Assembly: GCA_023458555.1 (NCBI GenBank)
Contig: JAEWYS010000002.1
Span: forward strand, 62,001 to 126,000
From: Bacteroidota bacterium
GTDB taxonomy: Bacteria; Bacteroidota; Bacteroidia; Cytophagales; Cytophagaceae
Direction of reading: 5' to 3'
DNA: 64,000 nt
Part shown: piece after piece, positions 49,193-59,231 of the stretch
Position numbering within the stretch: position 1 is the first letter of the stretch
Layout of the letters: each line of letters begins with the position of its first letter
Notes under the pieces: model-generated
What the model saw: the letters and a program-made list of their open reading frames with translations, nothing else
Databases searched by the model: none
Told to the model about the DNA's origin: nothing
Program-made: the position numbers and the translations under genes

Positions 49193-51115
49193 ATGGCAAA
49201 CTACCAGACACCAGGAGTTTATATCGAGGAAATACCCAAGCTGCCTCCTTCCATCGCTCAGGTACAGACTGCAATACCGGCCTTTATCGGATTTACGGAA
49301 AAAGCGCAGGAGCTTGCCCCCAATGATCTGAATAAAAAGCCCGTTAAAATCGGCTCACTGGTTGAATACGAACTTTTCTTCGGTTACGGACCTACACCGG
49401 AAGTGACCGGTATCAATATTGATGCCGGCAATAATTTCCTTTCGGCTTCTGTACAAAACAACTATCATCTGTATGACAGTCTGCAGCTTTTCTATGCCAA
49501 CGGCGGCGGAGACTGCTATATAGTATCCATAGGCAACTACGGACTGGCAACACCTTCCGATACTCTTTTCATCGAGGGAATACAGCAGCTTGAAAAAGAA
49601 GATGAGCCAACCCTGCTCCTGTTTCCGGATGCAGCCACTCTTCCGGATACAGAACTTGCCAATGTACAGCAGGCAGCATTAGCTCAGTGCGGCGATCTGA
49701 AAGATCGTTTTGCCATCCTTGATGTACAGAAAAATGACCCGAAAGGCATAAGCTTCCGTAACCGCATAGGTATCAACTTTCTCAGTTACGGAGCCGCTTA
49801 CTCGCCATGGCTGAAAGTATCCCTGCCTAAAACAGTACGCTATACCGACATAACCAATATCCGGCGAGCCGGTATTGACACAAGTCTGAGCGGACTCACA
49901 TCTGACCCGGAAATACAAAACAGAATCAGTGAAACAGAAAATGCCTATCAGGATAAAAAGCGGATAGAAGATCAGACAAAACTTCTTGCTCCCCCCAACG
50001 GCATTCTGAATAACCGGTTTATAGCGCTGGAGAACGCATTTATTGCCAGTAATACCAATACCAGTTTCAGAAATATTATCGAGTTTTTTTACACTATCGG
50101 ACAAACTGTCAATGGCTATGTAAACGGCGGCACTCCTCTGTCCTATCAAAAGCTCAGAGCAGATCTGACGATTTCGATCGCCTCCAATTTCGACCCGGTT
50201 CTGGCTCAGGTACGGATGATCGAAACCGAAGCCGCAGACAAGCTGACAGACAGCTATACGGAATATGATATTTCAGCACTGCCGGATGTTACCTGGCCGG
50301 AGCTTCATGCCGCAGCAGATGCTTCCGATGTGATAGGAAGCGAGGCCACTACTGAAGTAGCCAAGCGGACACTCCTTGTAAACGCGCTGAAAGGTATTTT
50401 CAACAATCTGAGCAGCTCGTATTACTCACTGATCGTAACTGCTTCTGCCAATTATGCCAAAACACTGGATGAATCGCTTGCACTTGCTTTTCCCGTATAT
50501 CAAAGCATTCTTACAGGAATACGAAAAAGCCTGACCAGCATTCCTCCGAGCGGAGCGGTAGCGGGTATATATGCACTGACCGACAGAACCAGAGGCGTAT
50601 GGAAAGCTCCAGCCAATATCAGCTTAAGTAATATTATCGCCCCGGAAGTCATTTTTTCCAAATCAGAGCTCGACGCCCTCAATATTGATGCGGTAGCCGG
50701 AAAATCCGTGAATGCCATACGACCATTCTTTGGCAAGGGAACACTGATTTTCGGAGCCAGAACACTCGCAGGTAACAACAACGAGTGGCGCTATATCTCT
50801 GTCCGGAGATTCTTCAATATGGTAGAAGAAAGCACAAAAAAAGCGACCGAACAATTTGTATTCGAACCCAATGATGCCAATACCTGGATCAAAGTACAGG
50901 GGATGATTGACAATTTTCTGAATACATTGTGGCGTCAGGGAGCATTGCAGGGGGCAAAGCCGGAACACGCCTATTATGTATCGGTAGGCCTGGGGAAAAC
51001 CATGACTGCGCTGGATATTCTGGAAGGCAGAATGATCGTCGAAATCGGAATGGCAGTAGTTCGTCCGGCCGAATTCATTATTCTGCGCTTCTCTCACAAA
51101 CTGGCAGAAAGCTAA
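49193..51115 (+). CDS. eCIS contractile sheath protein
   Basis: 640 residues. N-terminal YQTPGVYIEEIPKLPPSIAQ is the sheath signature (TPGVYxEE), and the C-terminal FGARTLAGNNNEWRYISVRR, NTLWRQGALQGAKPEHAYYV and VVRPAEFIILRF form the conserved inner domain. It polymerises around the tube and contracts. It is long compared with Pvc2-4; residues about 230-430 appear to be an inserted helical domain (ENAYQDKKRIEDQTKLLAPP onward). Only one sheath gene is seen, whereas Afp and PVC carry three. Confidence 0.93.
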   Translation: MANYQTPGVYIEEIPKLPPSIAQVQTAIPAFIGFTEKAQELAPNDLNKKPVKIGSLVEYELFFGYGPTPEVTGINIDAGNNFLSASVQNNYHLYDSLQLFYANGGGDCYIVSIGNYGLATPSDTLFIEGIQQLEKEDEPTLLLFPDAATLPDTELANVQQAALAQCGDLKDRFAILDVQKNDPKGISFRNRIGINFLSYGAAYSPWLKVSLPKTVRYTDITNIRRAGIDTSLSGLTSDPEIQNRISETENAYQDKKRIEDQTKLLAPPNGILNNRFIALENAFIASNTNTSFRNIIEFFYTIGQTVNGYVNGGTPLSYQKLRADLTISIASNFDPVLAQVRMIETEAADKLTDSYTEYDISALPDVTWPELHAAADASDVIGSEATTEVAKRTLLVNALKGIFNNLSSSYYSLIVTASANYAKTLDESLALAFPVYQSILTGIRKSLTSIPPSGAVAGIYALTDRTRGVWKAPANISLSNIIAPEVIFSKSELDALNIDAVAGKSVNAIRPFFGKGTLIFGARTLAGNNNEWRYISVRRFFNMVEESTKKATEQFVFEPNDANTWIKVQGMIDNFLNTLWRQGALQGAKPEHAYYVSVGLGKTMTALDILEGRMIVEIGMAVVRPAEFIILRFSHKLAES

Positions 51116-51173
51116 GAGTGGCTTTATACAATGACCATATACATTCAATTTTTGACATTAACTTTTTAATAAA

Positions 51174-51602
51174 ATGGAATCATATCCACTACCCAAATTT
51201 CATTTCCAGGTAAAATGGGAACCGGGAGAGCGCATCGGCTTTACCGAAGTTACCGGACTGGACATGCAGGTTGAAGTGATCGAATACAGAGAAGGAAGCA
51301 GTCCGAATTATTCAAAAATCAAAATGCCCGGCATGCAGAAGTTCAGCAATATTACCCTCAAACGCGGCACCATGGCAGGCGATACCGATTTCTACAAGTG
51401 GATCAATACAGTCAATCTTAGTCTGGTTCAGCGGAGAGACATCGAAATAAGCCTGCTCAACGAGCAGCATGATCCGGTTTTTACCTGGCTCGTCCGCAAT
51501 GCTTTTCCGGTCAAGCTTCAGGCAAGCGACCTCAAGGCAGATGGTAATGAGGTAGCCATTGAAACCCTCGAAATTGCTCATGAAGGGCTCAGCTTAATCT
51601 GA
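51174..51602 (+). CDS. eCIS inner tube protein 1 (gp19-like)
   Basis: 142 residues of the T4 gp19/Hcp-like tube family: PKFHFQVKWEPGERIGFTEV, then GLDMQVEVIEYREGSSPNYS, KMPGMQKFSNITLKRG, FYKWINTV and a C-terminal RNAFPVKLQASDLKADGNEV. It stacks as hexameric rings inside the sheath. The ATG lies 58 bp after the sheath stop. Corresponds to Pvc1/Afp1 or Afp5. Confidence 0.92.
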   Translation: MESYPLPKFHFQVKWEPGERIGFTEVTGLDMQVEVIEYREGSSPNYSKIKMPGMQKFSNITLKRGTMAGDTDFYKWINTVNLSLVQRRDIEISLLNEQHDPVFTWLVRNAFPVKLQASDLKADGNEVAIETLEIAHEGLSLI

Positions 51603-51634
51603 TAAAAAATCTGTTTCTGAAATAAACCAGTACC

Positions 51635-52102
51635 ATGAATCAGCCATCTGCCGGAGGCTATTATCCGCCCGTCGGATTCCATTTCAGAGTGGAGTTCAGG
51701 ACGATGCAAGGGGATCTCATTGGCAACGATAATGATATCCGTTTCCAGTCAGTAACAGGTCTCAATGTCGAATACGATACTGAAACCTATAAGGAAGGCG
51801 GAGAAAACCGGTTTGAGCACAAACTGCCCGTTCGTACCAAATATCCGGATCTTTCTCTGAAACGGGGGATGCTCACTGACTCCAGAGTAATTCAATGGTG
51901 CCTGGAAGCATTTCAGAACAGAAGCTTTACCACAGCACATATCATTGTGACACTTCTCAATGAGAAACATGAGCCGTTGAAGACCTGGAATGTATACAAT
52001 GCCTGGCCGAAAAAATGGAATGTCAGTGATTTCAATGCCCAGGAAAATGCACTGGTAGTTGAAACACTGGATTTCTCGTACAGCTATTTTGCAATTATGT
52101 AA
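51635..52102 (+). CDS. eCIS inner tube protein 2 (gp19-like)
   Basis: 155 residues of the same family, clearly diverged from tube protein 1: VGFHFRVEFRTMQGDLIGND, FQSVTGLNVEYDTETYKEGG, LPVRTKYPDLSLKRGM, then YNAWPKKWNVSDFNAQENAL. The longer first loop and different surface suggest the baseplate-proximal layer (Afp5-like), with tube 1 as the bulk tube; that assignment is inference. Confidence 0.9.
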   Translation: MNQPSAGGYYPPVGFHFRVEFRTMQGDLIGNDNDIRFQSVTGLNVEYDTETYKEGGENRFEHKLPVRTKYPDLSLKRGMLTDSRVIQWCLEAFQNRSFTTAHIIVTLLNEKHEPLKTWNVYNAWPKKWNVSDFNAQENALVVETLDFSYSYFAIM

Positions 52103-52104
52103 CT

Positions 52105-52278
52105 ATGCCACTGGAAATTAAAGAATTAAATATACGGGTAAATATCTCTCCTGCCGGAGAGAGTACCGGAGGCCCGGCTCGTACGGATGCACCGGCAGCC
52201 GGATCACAGAATGACAAATTTATTGAAGCCTGTGTAGAGCAGGTACTGGAAATACTTAAAAGCAAAAAAGAGCGATAA
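52105..52278 (+). CDS. DUF5908 small eCIS protein (Pvc6 position)
   Basis: 57 residues: MPLEIKELNIRVNI, a flexible Gly/Ala/Pro middle, then an amphipathic helix (FIEACVEQVLEILKSKKER). The start MPLEIKEL and the C-terminal helix with conserved cysteine fit DUF5908. It lies 2 nt after tube 2 and 3 nt before the LysM protein gene, exactly where pvc6/afp6 (also about 60 residues) lie. Role unknown; a tube or baseplate assembly helper is plausible. Confidence 0.8.
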   Translation: MPLEIKELNIRVNISPAGESTGGPARTDAPAAGSQNDKFIEACVEQVLEILKSKKER

Positions 52279-52281
52279 TAT

Positions 52282-53013
52282 ATGCCATCCATTCAGGAAA
52301 GTACGGCCAGCGGTGCGTTAAAAAAAATGCAGATATACGCGTACTCGCATATTGACATGTCCGATGATCATCTGGCATCTGTTGATGGCATGTCCAATCC
52401 GTACTCGGCTCTGATCAATCCCGAAAGCTATTCTGTCGATATCAAATATGAATTTCAGAACAACCAGGGGCAGGGAACAACCGGAGGCAATCAGCAGTTT
52501 AAAATGAAGCTTCCGGAAGAAATGTCCTTTGAATTTCTTTTTGACAATACAGGGATTATCGATGGCAAGCCCAAAGAAAACATTGCGACAGATCTTGAAA
52601 ATTTTCGCAAGTTCCTGATGGATTACGATGGAAATATTCATGAACCGCGGTTTTTCAAATTTGTGTGGGGAACCGATCTTTTCAAGGGACGTTGCTCCGC
52701 GCTAAACATTGCCTACAAATTATTCAATCCGGACGGCTCTCCCATCCGGGCAGTCTGCAAAGTCACTCTCAAGCAGGCAACAGAAGAAGAGCTGAGGGTA
52801 TTGCAACAAAATGACCGGTCGCCTGATCTTACGCATTACAGGACAGTCAAAGAAGGAGAAACGCTTCCCTGGCTTTGTTATCAGATTTATGGTGACTCTT
52901 CGCTGTACGTTCAGGTCGCCAGGGTCAATAAACTGAGCAATTTCAGACATATTCCGGCAGGCCGCCAGCTGTTTTTTCCTCCCATCGCTAAAAAAAGGAG
53001 GCCAGGTATATGA
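52282..53013 (+). CDS. eCIS tube-baseplate adaptor with LysM (Pvc7-like)
   Basis: 243 residues. The N-terminal domain (LKKMQIYAYSHIDMSDDH ... YSALINPESYSVDIKYEF) matches the CIS tube-initiator family (Afp7/gp53-like). The C-terminal LysM domain, about 185-235, has THYRTVKEGETLPWLCYQIY and FRHIPAGRQLFFPP. LysM here is structural, joining tube to hub. It overlaps the VgrG-like gene by 4 bp. Confidence 0.88.
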   Translation: MPSIQESTASGALKKMQIYAYSHIDMSDDHLASVDGMSNPYSALINPESYSVDIKYEFQNNQGQGTTGGNQQFKMKLPEEMSFEFLFDNTGIIDGKPKENIATDLENFRKFLMDYDGNIHEPRFFKFVWGTDLFKGRCSALNIAYKLFNPDGSPIRAVCKVTLKQATEEELRVLQQNDRSPDLTHYRTVKEGETLPWLCYQIYGDSSLYVQVARVNKLSNFRHIPAGRQLFFPPIAKKRRPGI

Positions 53014-54752
53014 GCAATGAACGGATCATACCATCAGAAGCACCCAAAACGGTATCAACTTTTACCATTGTATCCGAAGGAAACGAAATATCCCGGGAGT
53101 ATCATATACTCTCGATAACCGTTTCAAAAGAAGTCAACCGGATTCCGTCTGCTACCATTATTCTGACAGACGGAGATCCCGCCTCGGAAACATTTGAAGC
53201 AAGCAATCAGCCTGATTTTGAGCCAGGTAAGGGAATTGAGGTCTATACCGGCTTTTCCAGCGATGAAGAATTAATTTTCTCCGGACTGGTCGTCAGGCAC
53301 AGTATTAAGGTTCGTCCCGATGTTTCGCTTCTGATTATCGAATGTAAAGACACAGCAGTCCGGATGACCGGAATTCTGAAGAATCACTGTTTCCGGGATA
53401 TGACCGACAGTGATGCATTTGAGGAACTGCTGACAGCCTATGAGCTGGATAAGTCCGTTGCATCCACTTCCCTGACCCACCGGCAGCTGGTTCAGTACAA
53501 TAGTACCGACTGGGATTTTATGCTTTGCAGATGCGACGCAATTGGTATGCTTTGCTATGTCAGCGACGGAAAAGTGACCATAGCACCGCCGGAGCTCGGC
53601 GCCGAACCGGCTCTGACAATCCAGTACGGAGCAACCATACTGGATCTGGACGCGGAAATAGATGCCCGTTTGCAATTTAAAGCCGTGAAAGGCAGCAGCT
53701 GGAATTATACGGAACTTAAGCTGGATAAAGACACGGAAGCCAGTATCAGCGAACCTGTTGATGCCGGCAATCTGAGCTACGATCAGCTCTCTCTCTCTGA
53801 AGACAGCTATATTCTTTCATATGGTGGCAAAATGGAAACTTCAGAAATACAGGACTGGGTCAATTCCAAAATGCTCCGGCACCGGCTCGCGAGGATACGG
53901 GGAAAAGTACGTACAGAAGGTACCGCAGCCGTAACTCCGGGTCAGTTTATACAAATTAACGGAATCGGTGACCGCTTTGAGGGCAAGCTGTACGTAACCG
54001 GTGTCCGGCACGAAATTGCCAACGGATCCTGGGAGACAGTTTTTCAGTTTGGCATTAATCCGGAGTGGTTCAGTGAAACATTCAACATACAGCAGCCGCT
54101 GGCCGGCGGACTGCTGCCCGGAATAGAAGGGCTCCAGACAGGTATTGTCGTGCAGCTTCAGGACGATCCCGAGGGTGAAGACCGGATTCTTGTACATATT
54201 CCGGTCATGCATCAGGAAGGCGAAGGAATATGGTGCAGAATATGCACACTGGATGCCGGTGATAAAAGAGGCAGTTTTTTCCGTCCTGAAATTGAAGACG
54301 AAGTGCTTGTCGGCTTTATCAACAATGATCCCCGCCACGGAATAGTAATGGGAATGCTTAACAGCAGCTCAAAACCTGCTCCGATAAGCGCTCAGGACGA
54401 CAATCATGAGAAAGGCTTTATCAGCCGGGCTTCCATGAAGATCCTTTTTGATGATGATGCCAAAAGCATTTCGATTTCCACTCCCGAAGGAAATACCGTA
54501 CAGCTATCTGAAAAAGACAAACAAATTATGATCACCGACCAGCACGGCAATGAGCTAATTATGAACGAGTCAGGAATAAAGCTGGAAAGCGCAGGTGATA
54601 TTATCCTGAATGCAAAAAAAGACATTCAGGGCAAAGGAGCCAATATAAAAATGAAAGGAGATACCGAAGTGCAGATAGAGGGAAGCAGCAAAGCCGAACT
54701 GATTTCCTCCGGTACAACCAATGTAAAGGGCGGTATGGTCAATATAAACTAG
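53010..54752 (+). CDS. eCIS spike/hub protein, VgrG-like (Pvc8)
   Basis: 580 residues. The N-terminal hub (gp27-like, residues 15-360) has TVSKEVNRIPSATIILTDGD and YNSTDWDFMLCRCDAIGMLC. The OB-fold, about 375-455, has GIVVQLQDDPEGEDRILVHI and IEDEVLVGFINNDPRHGIVM. The C-terminal triple beta-helix carries short repeats (GNELIMNESGIKLES, DIILNAKKDIQGKG). The trimer forms the hub and needle on which the PAAR tip sits; the PAAR gene follows 8 bp later. No extended toxin domain. Confidence 0.94.
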   Translation: MSNERIIPSEAPKTVSTFTIVSEGNEISREYHILSITVSKEVNRIPSATIILTDGDPASETFEASNQPDFEPGKGIEVYTGFSSDEELIFSGLVVRHSIKVRPDVSLLIIECKDTAVRMTGILKNHCFRDMTDSDAFEELLTAYELDKSVASTSLTHRQLVQYNSTDWDFMLCRCDAIGMLCYVSDGKVTIAPPELGAEPALTIQYGATILDLDAEIDARLQFKAVKGSSWNYTELKLDKDTEASISEPVDAGNLSYDQLSLSEDSYILSYGGKMETSEIQDWVNSKMLRHRLARIRGKVRTEGTAAVTPGQFIQINGIGDRFEGKLYVTGVRHEIANGSWETVFQFGINPEWFSETFNIQQPLAGGLLPGIEGLQTGIVVQLQDDPEGEDRILVHIPVMHQEGEGIWCRICTLDAGDKRGSFFRPEIEDEVLVGFINNDPRHGIVMGMLNSSSKPAPISAQDDNHEKGFISRASMKILFDDDAKSISISTPEGNTVQLSEKDKQIMITDQHGNELIMNESGIKLESAGDIILNAKKDIQGKGANIKMKGDTEVQIEGSSKAELISSGTTNVKGGMVNIN

Positions 54753-54760
54753 ACGGGACA

Positions 54761-55051
54761 ATGGGAAACGCAGCACGAACAGGCGATATGCATACATGTC
54801 CGATGACAACAGGCACTGTACCGCATGTCGGCGGACCGGTTTTACCTCCGGGTGAAGCCAGTGTGCTGATCGGAGGTATGCCGGCAGCCAGACTGGGCGA
54901 CCAGTGTCTCTGCTCCGGCCCTCCGGACAGCATTATTACCGGTTCATCGACCGTAATGATTGGCGGCAAACCCGCTGCCCGACAGGGAGATTCTACCTCC
55001 CACGGCGGGCAAATAACACTGGGATGCCCGACAGTAACTATCGGAGGATAA
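54761..55051 (+). CDS. eCIS PAAR-domain spike tip (Pvc10-like)
   Basis: 96 residues, PAAR alone. Repeats of the (I/V)GGxPAAR type (VLIGGMPAARLGD, VMIGGKPAARQGD), with His11/Cys13 (DMHTCP), later Cys/His (STSHGG, LGCP) as likely zinc ligands. It caps the VgrG needle. No effector extension. Gene order PAAR before gp25 is reversed relative to Afp (9 then 10). Confidence 0.95.
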   Translation: MGNAARTGDMHTCPMTTGTVPHVGGPVLPPGEASVLIGGMPAARLGDQCLCSGPPDSIITGSSTVMIGGKPAARQGDSTSHGGQITLGCPTVTIGG

Positions 55052-55074
55052 GATAATAATGACAGGATATAAAC

Positions 55075-55503
55075 ATGGCAATGATGCAGGAGACAGAAAA
55101 TGATTTTATCGGAAGAGGCTGGAGCTTTCCTCCTGCCTTCAACAAAGCGATTCAAAGTATTGAGCTTTCTGAAGGCAATGAAGATATACGTCAGAGCCTT
55201 CATATTCTGCTGACAACGACAACAGGCGAACGGGTCATGGAACCAAGGTACGGATGCAATGTCGACTATCTGCTGTTTGAATCTCCGGACACAACAACCA
55301 AAACATTTTTAAAAGACAAAATCAGAACCGCCATTTTGTACTTCGAACCCAGAATTGATGTAAGTTCCATAACAGTCAATCATTCTGACGAAGTAAACGG
55401 GCAGCTGGTCATCGAGATTGATTATACCATTCGGGGCACCAACTCACGGTTCAATTTTGTCTTCCCGTATTTCGAAAACGAAGGTACAGAAGTAGTATAC
55501 TGA
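55075..55503 (+). CDS. eCIS gp25-like baseplate wedge (Pvc9)
   Basis: 142 residues. gp25/W lysozyme-like fold: FIGRGWSFPPAFN at the start, IRQSLHILLTTTTGERVMEP with the RYGC signature, then VDYLLFESPDTTTKTFLKDK. It joins wedges and triggers sheath assembly at the baseplate. No catalytic residues of lysozyme remain. Confidence 0.93.
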   Translation: MAMMQETENDFIGRGWSFPPAFNKAIQSIELSEGNEDIRQSLHILLTTTTGERVMEPRYGCNVDYLLFESPDTTTKTFLKDKIRTAILYFEPRIDVSSITVNHSDEVNGQLVIEIDYTIRGTNSRFNFVFPYFENEGTEVVY

Positions 55504-55528
55504 ATCCGGCTAATGAAGATATCTGAGA

Positions 55529-58500
55529 ATGGCTAATTGTACGGAAAAAAAACACCCGCTGAAAAGAAACGGAACCAGCCAGCCGGAACGACTGCTGCCC
55601 GGACTGAGCAAGGATTTTGTTCACATAGATGAGCGTAGCTACGCCGACTGGATCAATTATACAGCACAGTTGAGCAGGTATATCCATTATTATGACCGGA
55701 ACAACCAGCCGGCCGGCAACTGGTCTTCTTTTATGAATTCTGATCCGGCAGCTGTGCTCGCCTCAATCGCTGTACAAAATATCGAAGTATATAAAAACCG
55801 GATCAAAAAACGGTTTGATTACCTGAAAGACAGGAGCGAAACTCCGGCCAAAATCACGTTAAAGAAGAATCTGTATGAATTGTTCTGCGCTCCCTTTACC
55901 ATAGCTCAGGCCATTGATAAGTATCTTCCCTTACTTAAGGAGGTTCCCGATTTTGAACATACCGTAAAACAGCTCATTAAAACAAGACTAAGCCGGGCAC
56001 TCAGACAGCTGATCGCCTATTTCAAGGGTGCCGGACAGGAAAATCTGCTCCATTCCGCAAATACTGATCCGTGGGAAATACTTGGTCTGCCTCTTACGAC
56101 GGCCGAACACTTTCTGCATAATGCCGGATTAAGCAGTATATGGATGACCGAAGCAGCAGACAGCTGGCTGCAATACACCCAGGCAATCCCGGGAGACTCA
56201 GGCATTTTTACCAATCCAGCGGCAACGGATGAATACGAGCAAATCGAATATGCAGCAAGACACAATCTTTTCAGCGGTATCTTCGATCAGTTTCTTTTTG
56301 CTTATACCCGGATTGTCAAAGAAGCATCAGCTCAGCTTGAGCATATCCTGACAGGCTATGACCGGCATGCCCCGCATTATACATTGTTTCTTAGCTTCCT
56401 CCGGTTATATAATACAGCGGTTCAGGATCTGAATTCCATTACCCGAAGACATCTTGATTTTTATTACAAAGACGTACTCCGGCTAAAAACCAAAACTGCC
56501 CAACCGGATTCCGTTCATATCTATCTGGAACTGGCCAGACAGTACGAACAACTTTCTCTTCCTGCCGGGACGCTGTTCAAGGCAGGTAAAAACCCGGACG
56601 GGACAGATTGCGATTTTGTGCTTCAGGAGGAAACTTCTTTCAACAAAGCTTCCGTTCATGCACTTCACAGCATTTATCTGGGTAGTGAAACGGACTCTAT
56701 CCGAAATCCGCTCACCGGGGCAATTGTAGAAAATAATCACAAACGGCTATTCGCATCTCCCGTCTCCGACAGTGAAGACGGACTCGGAAGCAGCCTGCAG
56801 AATCCTGAAAAGAGCTGGCATCCCTTCGTCAACCGAAAATACAGCAATACAGCTCTCAGCGAGATCGCAATGCCCAAGGCCTCTATCGGCTTTGCCATTG
56901 CCTCACACTATCTTTTTCTCCGGGAGGGAGATCGTAAGATATACCTGCGCCTGAGCACTTCCAATAATCAGTCGCTGGCAAATAAACACTTTGAATGCCG
57001 GATTACAACCGAAGAAGGCTGGCTGCAACTCGGGCAACCGAATATTGTACTAAATCAGAAATTTTCGGATCAACTCACTACATGTACCGAATTTGTAGTT
57101 TCTATTCCTGCCAGCCTGCCAGCTATTACAGGATATCAGGAAAAAATACACGGGGACCGGTTTGAAACTCAGCATCCTGTCCTGAAGCTGGAGCTGGTCA
57201 ATACAAAGGAATATCCCTACGAATATGAACAGCTCAGGAACCTCCGTATAAACAGGCTTGAGCTAAAAACAGAAACAGGCTCTTTTGACAACGATGACAA
57301 GACCGGAGTAAAAAATCTTCAGCTGGCAGGAGATACCGGACAGCTGGACCCGTCCAAGCCCTTTCTTCCTTTCGGTACGCAACCCGTAACCGGAAATCGT
57401 TTTATCATAGGAAACAAAGAGATTTTTTCAAAAAAGAATCTGCGCCTGCGCCTTCACATCGAGTGGAAAAACTATCCTCAGCAATCTCAGCACATGGCGT
57501 ACGGTGAGCTGCCGGACAAAGGACACTATCCTAACGCTGCTATTAAATGCCTGTATGACGGACGCTGGACAACCATCAACTCTCAGGTGGAACCATTCAA
57601 TTACCAGCATAATCATTTGCTGCTGGAAAGCGCAGAGCTCAACAAAGCGACCGGCCCCTATTCCGATGAAGATGAAAGTTACCGGGCTGACAGTCGCTGG
57701 GGATTTATTTCCATAGAGCTTACACAGGGATTTGGTCACAAAAAATACATGGAAGATCTGGCGGAGTACATGATTGACAAAGCCAATGATAAATTGCAGA
57801 ACAATGCAAAACTACCGGTCGAACCGTATACCCCGGTAATCCAGTCTTTTGGTATAAGCTACTCCGCCTATACGGTCTCCGATCTGCATTCCGGCAATAA
57901 CGATACGGCCCTGTACAGCCTGTATCCGTTCGGATATGAACAGCTGCAAAAAAAGGCAAATCATCCTGATCCTTTCCTTTTTCCTCAGTTCAGACATGAT
58001 GAACCATCAGGCACCATATATCATCAGGGAGAATTCTATATCGGCCTCAGCAATATGCAGCCTCAGCAGGCAGTCAATCTGCTCGTACAGATTCTGGAAG
58101 GAAGCTCTGATCCACTGGCTGTAAAGCCTGAAAAACATTTGTACTGGGACTATCTGAGCAATAATGAATGGAAAGCATTTCCTGCCGGCGCCATACAGGA
58201 TACGACTATGCAGCTTACCCAGTCCGGAATTGTCTCAGTATATTTTCCGGCCGATGCGACTATGCATCATACTATCCTTCCCTCCGGATACCTGTGGATT
58301 AAAGCAGCGATACAAAAGGCGCCGGGGGCGGTATGCAGGATACAGGCCATCGCAACCCAGGCAGCAAGACTGGCCCGGCTCATGACCGGATTATCCGGAC
58401 CAGCAGCATTGCCCCTCCCGGCCAATAGTATCAGCAAACTACGAAAGCCCGTAACCGGCATCAGCAAAATTCATCAGCCATTTCCATCCTTCGAGGGCAG

Positions 58501-59194
58501 AGCGGCTGAAGATGATCAGTCATTTTATGTCCGGGTCAGCGAGCGGCTCCGGCACAAAAACCGGGCTGTCACCATGTGGGATTATGAACGCCTGATACTG
58601 GAGGCATTTCCTGAAATATATAAAGTAAAATGCCTGAGTCATACCTCCGTTGAGGTTCAGAACAATACCAGCGACCGGATCAATGAGGTAAAACCGGGAC
58701 ATGTGCTGATCATTACTATTCCCAGGCTTCGGAAAGACAGCCAGCTCAATCCGTTAAAGCCATATACCCATCAGCGGACATTAACACATATAGAGCGCTT
58801 CCTGCAAAAACGGTGTTCAGGCTTTGTAACCATCAAGGCCGTACAGCCTCAGTTTGAAGAAATGCGTCTCCGATTCAGAGTACGGTTTCGTCCGGAATAC
58901 CGCGACTTTGCTTTTTATCGCGAAAAACTTCGTAAAGAAATTACCGGCTTTCTTACCCCCTGGCTCAATACGCAAAACACTGATGTGCGCTTTGGCGGGA
59001 TTATGCATAAATCCACCATTATCGATTTCATCGAAGAAAGAGAGTATGTGGATTACCTGAGCCATGTAGAGCTTTTTGTAAAAATCAATGATCATACCGC
59101 CGAAAGCGATGATATGGATACCATAACCGCTTCGAGCGCCCGGAGCATTCTGGTTTCTGCTCCTGAGCACAGACATGAAATCACAGAAGCATGA
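55529..59194 (+). CDS. eCIS baseplate J-like protein (Pvc11-like, 1221 aa)
   Basis: A very long baseplate wedge protein. The C-terminal 250 residues show the J-like core: FYVRVSERLRHKNRAVTMWD, YERLILEAFPEIYKVKCLSH, then MRLRFRVRFRPEYRDFAFYR and FGGIMHKSTIIDFIEEREYV. The N-terminal region has FVHIDERSYADWINYTAQLS. The middle (about 300-900) is beta-rich and unassigned. Longer than Afp11 (about 1000 residues or less). Confidence 0.88.
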   Translation: MANCTEKKHPLKRNGTSQPERLLPGLSKDFVHIDERSYADWINYTAQLSRYIHYYDRNNQPAGNWSSFMNSDPAAVLASIAVQNIEVYKNRIKKRFDYLKDRSETPAKITLKKNLYELFCAPFTIAQAIDKYLPLLKEVPDFEHTVKQLIKTRLSRALRQLIAYFKGAGQENLLHSANTDPWEILGLPLTTAEHFLHNAGLSSIWMTEAADSWLQYTQAIPGDSGIFTNPAATDEYEQIEYAARHNLFSGIFDQFLFAYTRIVKEASAQLEHILTGYDRHAPHYTLFLSFLRLYNTAVQDLNSITRRHLDFYYKDVLRLKTKTAQPDSVHIYLELARQYEQLSLPAGTLFKAGKNPDGTDCDFVLQEETSFNKASVHALHSIYLGSETDSIRNPLTGAIVENNHKRLFASPVSDSEDGLGSSLQNPEKSWHPFVNRKYSNTALSEIAMPKASIGFAIASHYLFLREGDRKIYLRLSTSNNQSLANKHFECRITTEEGWLQLGQPNIVLNQKFSDQLTTCTEFVVSIPASLPAITGYQEKIHGDRFETQHPVLKLELVNTKEYPYEYEQLRNLRINRLELKTETGSFDNDDKTGVKNLQLAGDTGQLDPSKPFLPFGTQPVTGNRFIIGNKEIFSKKNLRLRLHIEWKNYPQQSQHMAYGELPDKGHYPNAAIKCLYDGRWTTINSQVEPFNYQHNHLLLESAELNKATGPYSDEDESYRADSRWGFISIELTQGFGHKKYMEDLAEYMIDKANDKLQNNAKLPVEPYTPVIQSFGISYSAYTVSDLHSGNNDTALYSLYPFGYEQLQKKANHPDPFLFPQFRHDEPSGTIYHQGEFYIGLSNMQPQQAVNLLVQILEGSSDPLAVKPEKHLYWDYLSNNEWKAFPAGAIQDTTMQLTQSGIVSVYFPADATMHHTILPSGYLWIKAAIQKAPGAVCRIQAIATQAARLARLMTGLSGPAALPLPANSISKLRKPVTGISKIHQPFPSFEGRAAEDDQSFYVRVSERLRHKNRAVTMWDYERLILEAFPEIYKVKCLSHTSVEVQNNTSDRINEVKPGHVLIITIPRLRKDSQLNPLKPYTHQRTLTHIERFLQKRCSGFVTIKAVQPQFEEMRLRFRVRFRPEYRDFAFYREKLRKEITGFLTPWLNTQNTDVRFGGIMHKSTIIDFIEEREYVDYLSHVELFVKINDHTAESDDMDTITASSARSILVSAPEHRHEITEA

Positions 59195-59231
59195 CCATAC
59201 AGTATAACCAAACAGCAATCTGTCAGTAACT

